Shown piece by piece: positions 6,692 through 7,216 of a stretch of 7,216 bases of DNA. The notes beneath the pieces were generated by a model. The model was given only the letters and a program-made list of their open reading frames with translations, ran no database searches and was not told the DNA's origin. Every line of letters begins with the position of its first letter. Position 1 is the stretch's first letter. This stretch comes from Ferruginibacter sp. GTDB lineage: Bacteria; Bacteroidota; Bacteroidia; Chitinophagales; Chitinophagaceae. The stretch spans positions 1-7,216 of the forward strand of contig JANYFI010000225.1 in NCBI GenBank assembly GCA_025362765.1, read 5' to 3'. The translations under genes and the position numbers were made by a program.

Positions 6692-7216
6692 TTATGGTTG
6701 ATAGCTTTCCAGTTTTGCTAATCCAAATCCAAACCTGCCAACCTGGTTTCCAAGATAAAACATATATAGCTCATCATCCAATTCAAAAATATGCGGATAG
6801 CTTATCATTTCAGCATCCCATCCTTCTGCTGACACTTCAATTCCCGCTTTTGTATCGTCTCTAATCCAATTGGTAAGATCATCCGATGAAGCGTACCCAA
6901 TTCTGTAACCGTTATTTTTGTTTCTGTAATTTGCGCTGTATCTGTAACAGAAAAACATGTGGTACTTGCCGCCATAGAAAAATACGTCAGGGCTTGCCTG
7001 GGCTTCATTTTCCTCCACTTTTGGCTGAATGAGATCGGTATTGTTTTTTATCCATTTTATTCCATCCTCTGATGTAGCCATTCTTATGGTATATACAGGT
7101 TCTGGTTTGCCATTGTCTAACACCCACTTTTTACCTGCAATGTAGAATAGGTAAAAAATATTATTAAACTTCCTGATTTTAGGACCGCTTAAAATAAATG
7201 GCTCATCCGGAGAATA
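6692..7216 (-). CDS. Beta-propeller, glycosidase-like protein, C-terminal part (5' end outside window)
   Basis: The frame stays open to the right edge, so the visible 174 residues are the C-terminal part of a longer protein. A GTG at 7123 could look like a start, but in-frame residues before it (PDEPFILSGP, then FNNIFYLFYIAGKKW) align with the third blade of the downstream neighbour, so that start is wrong. The blades seen end in EDGIKWIKNN, SSDDLTNWIRDD and GWDAEMISYPHIF, the same pattern as the neighbour. Over the last hundred or so residues, about 54 positions are identical by eye, so the two are tandem paralogues. The family fold is GH43/GH32-like and its reaction is not known to me. If complete it should be a little over 300 aa. 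It is the first gene of the visible minus-strand run and ends 10 bp before its paralogue. Confidence 0.85.
   Translation of the reverse strand, partial: YSPDEPFILSGPKIRKFNNIFYLFYIAGKKWVLDNGKPEPVYTIRMATSEDGIKWIKNNTDLIQPKVEENEAQASPDVFFYGGKYHMFFCYRYSANYRNKNNGYRIGYASSDDLTNWIRDDTKAGIEVSAEGWDAEMISYPHIFELDDELYMFYLGNQVGRFGFGLAKLESYQP

Noticed and set aside
7121..7123. GTG as the start codon of the rightmost propeller gene
   Set aside because: The frame continues to the window edge, and the residues upstream align with blade three of the paralogue, so the gene is cut by the window and does not start here.

Overview
The window is a stretch of a surface-polysaccharide biosynthesis locus (O-antigen, capsule or exopolysaccharide type), most likely from a Bacteroidota chromosome, perhaps the Sphingobacteriia/Chitinophagia side. 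The reasons are AT-rich coding sequence, A-rich translation starts without clear Shine-Dalgarno motifs, and proteins that resemble families I know from Bacteroidota glycan clusters. The placement is inference; no marker gene is present.

Layout. At the left edge (1-253, minus) is the N-terminal part of a GT4-type glycosyltransferase that runs off the window. A divergent gap of about 208 bp follows, holding a 26-bp imperfect palindrome close to that gene's start. Next comes a plus-strand pair, a class I methyltransferase and a GT2 glycosyltransferase (462-1931), separated by 6 bp. These converge, with a 42-bp gap, on a compact minus-strand run that fills the rest of the window (7216 down to 1974). 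In transcription order the run is: a 5-bladed beta-propeller glycosidase-like protein (5' end outside the window), a second and paralogous propeller protein, a GNAT acetyltransferase, a second methyltransferase, a GT-B glycosyltransferase, and a Wzx-type flippase. Spacings in this run are 10, 6, 23 and 19 bp and then an 8-bp overlap, so it is very probably one operon whose promoter lies beyond the right edge.

How the genes fit together. The glycosyltransferases would add sugars to an undecaprenyl-linked oligosaccharide on the cytoplasmic face. The GNAT would acetylate an amino sugar, the methyltransferases would methylate sugars or the growing glycan, and the flippase would move the lipid-linked unit across the inner membrane. 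The two propeller proteins belong to a recognisable family of such clusters, but I know of no established reaction for them; they are the most interesting part of the window. No polymerase (Wzy), chain-length regulator, nucleotide-sugar synthesis gene, initiating transferase, RNA gene, IS element or CRISPR array is visible. Coding sequence is dense and no gene-free stretch exceeds 300 bp.
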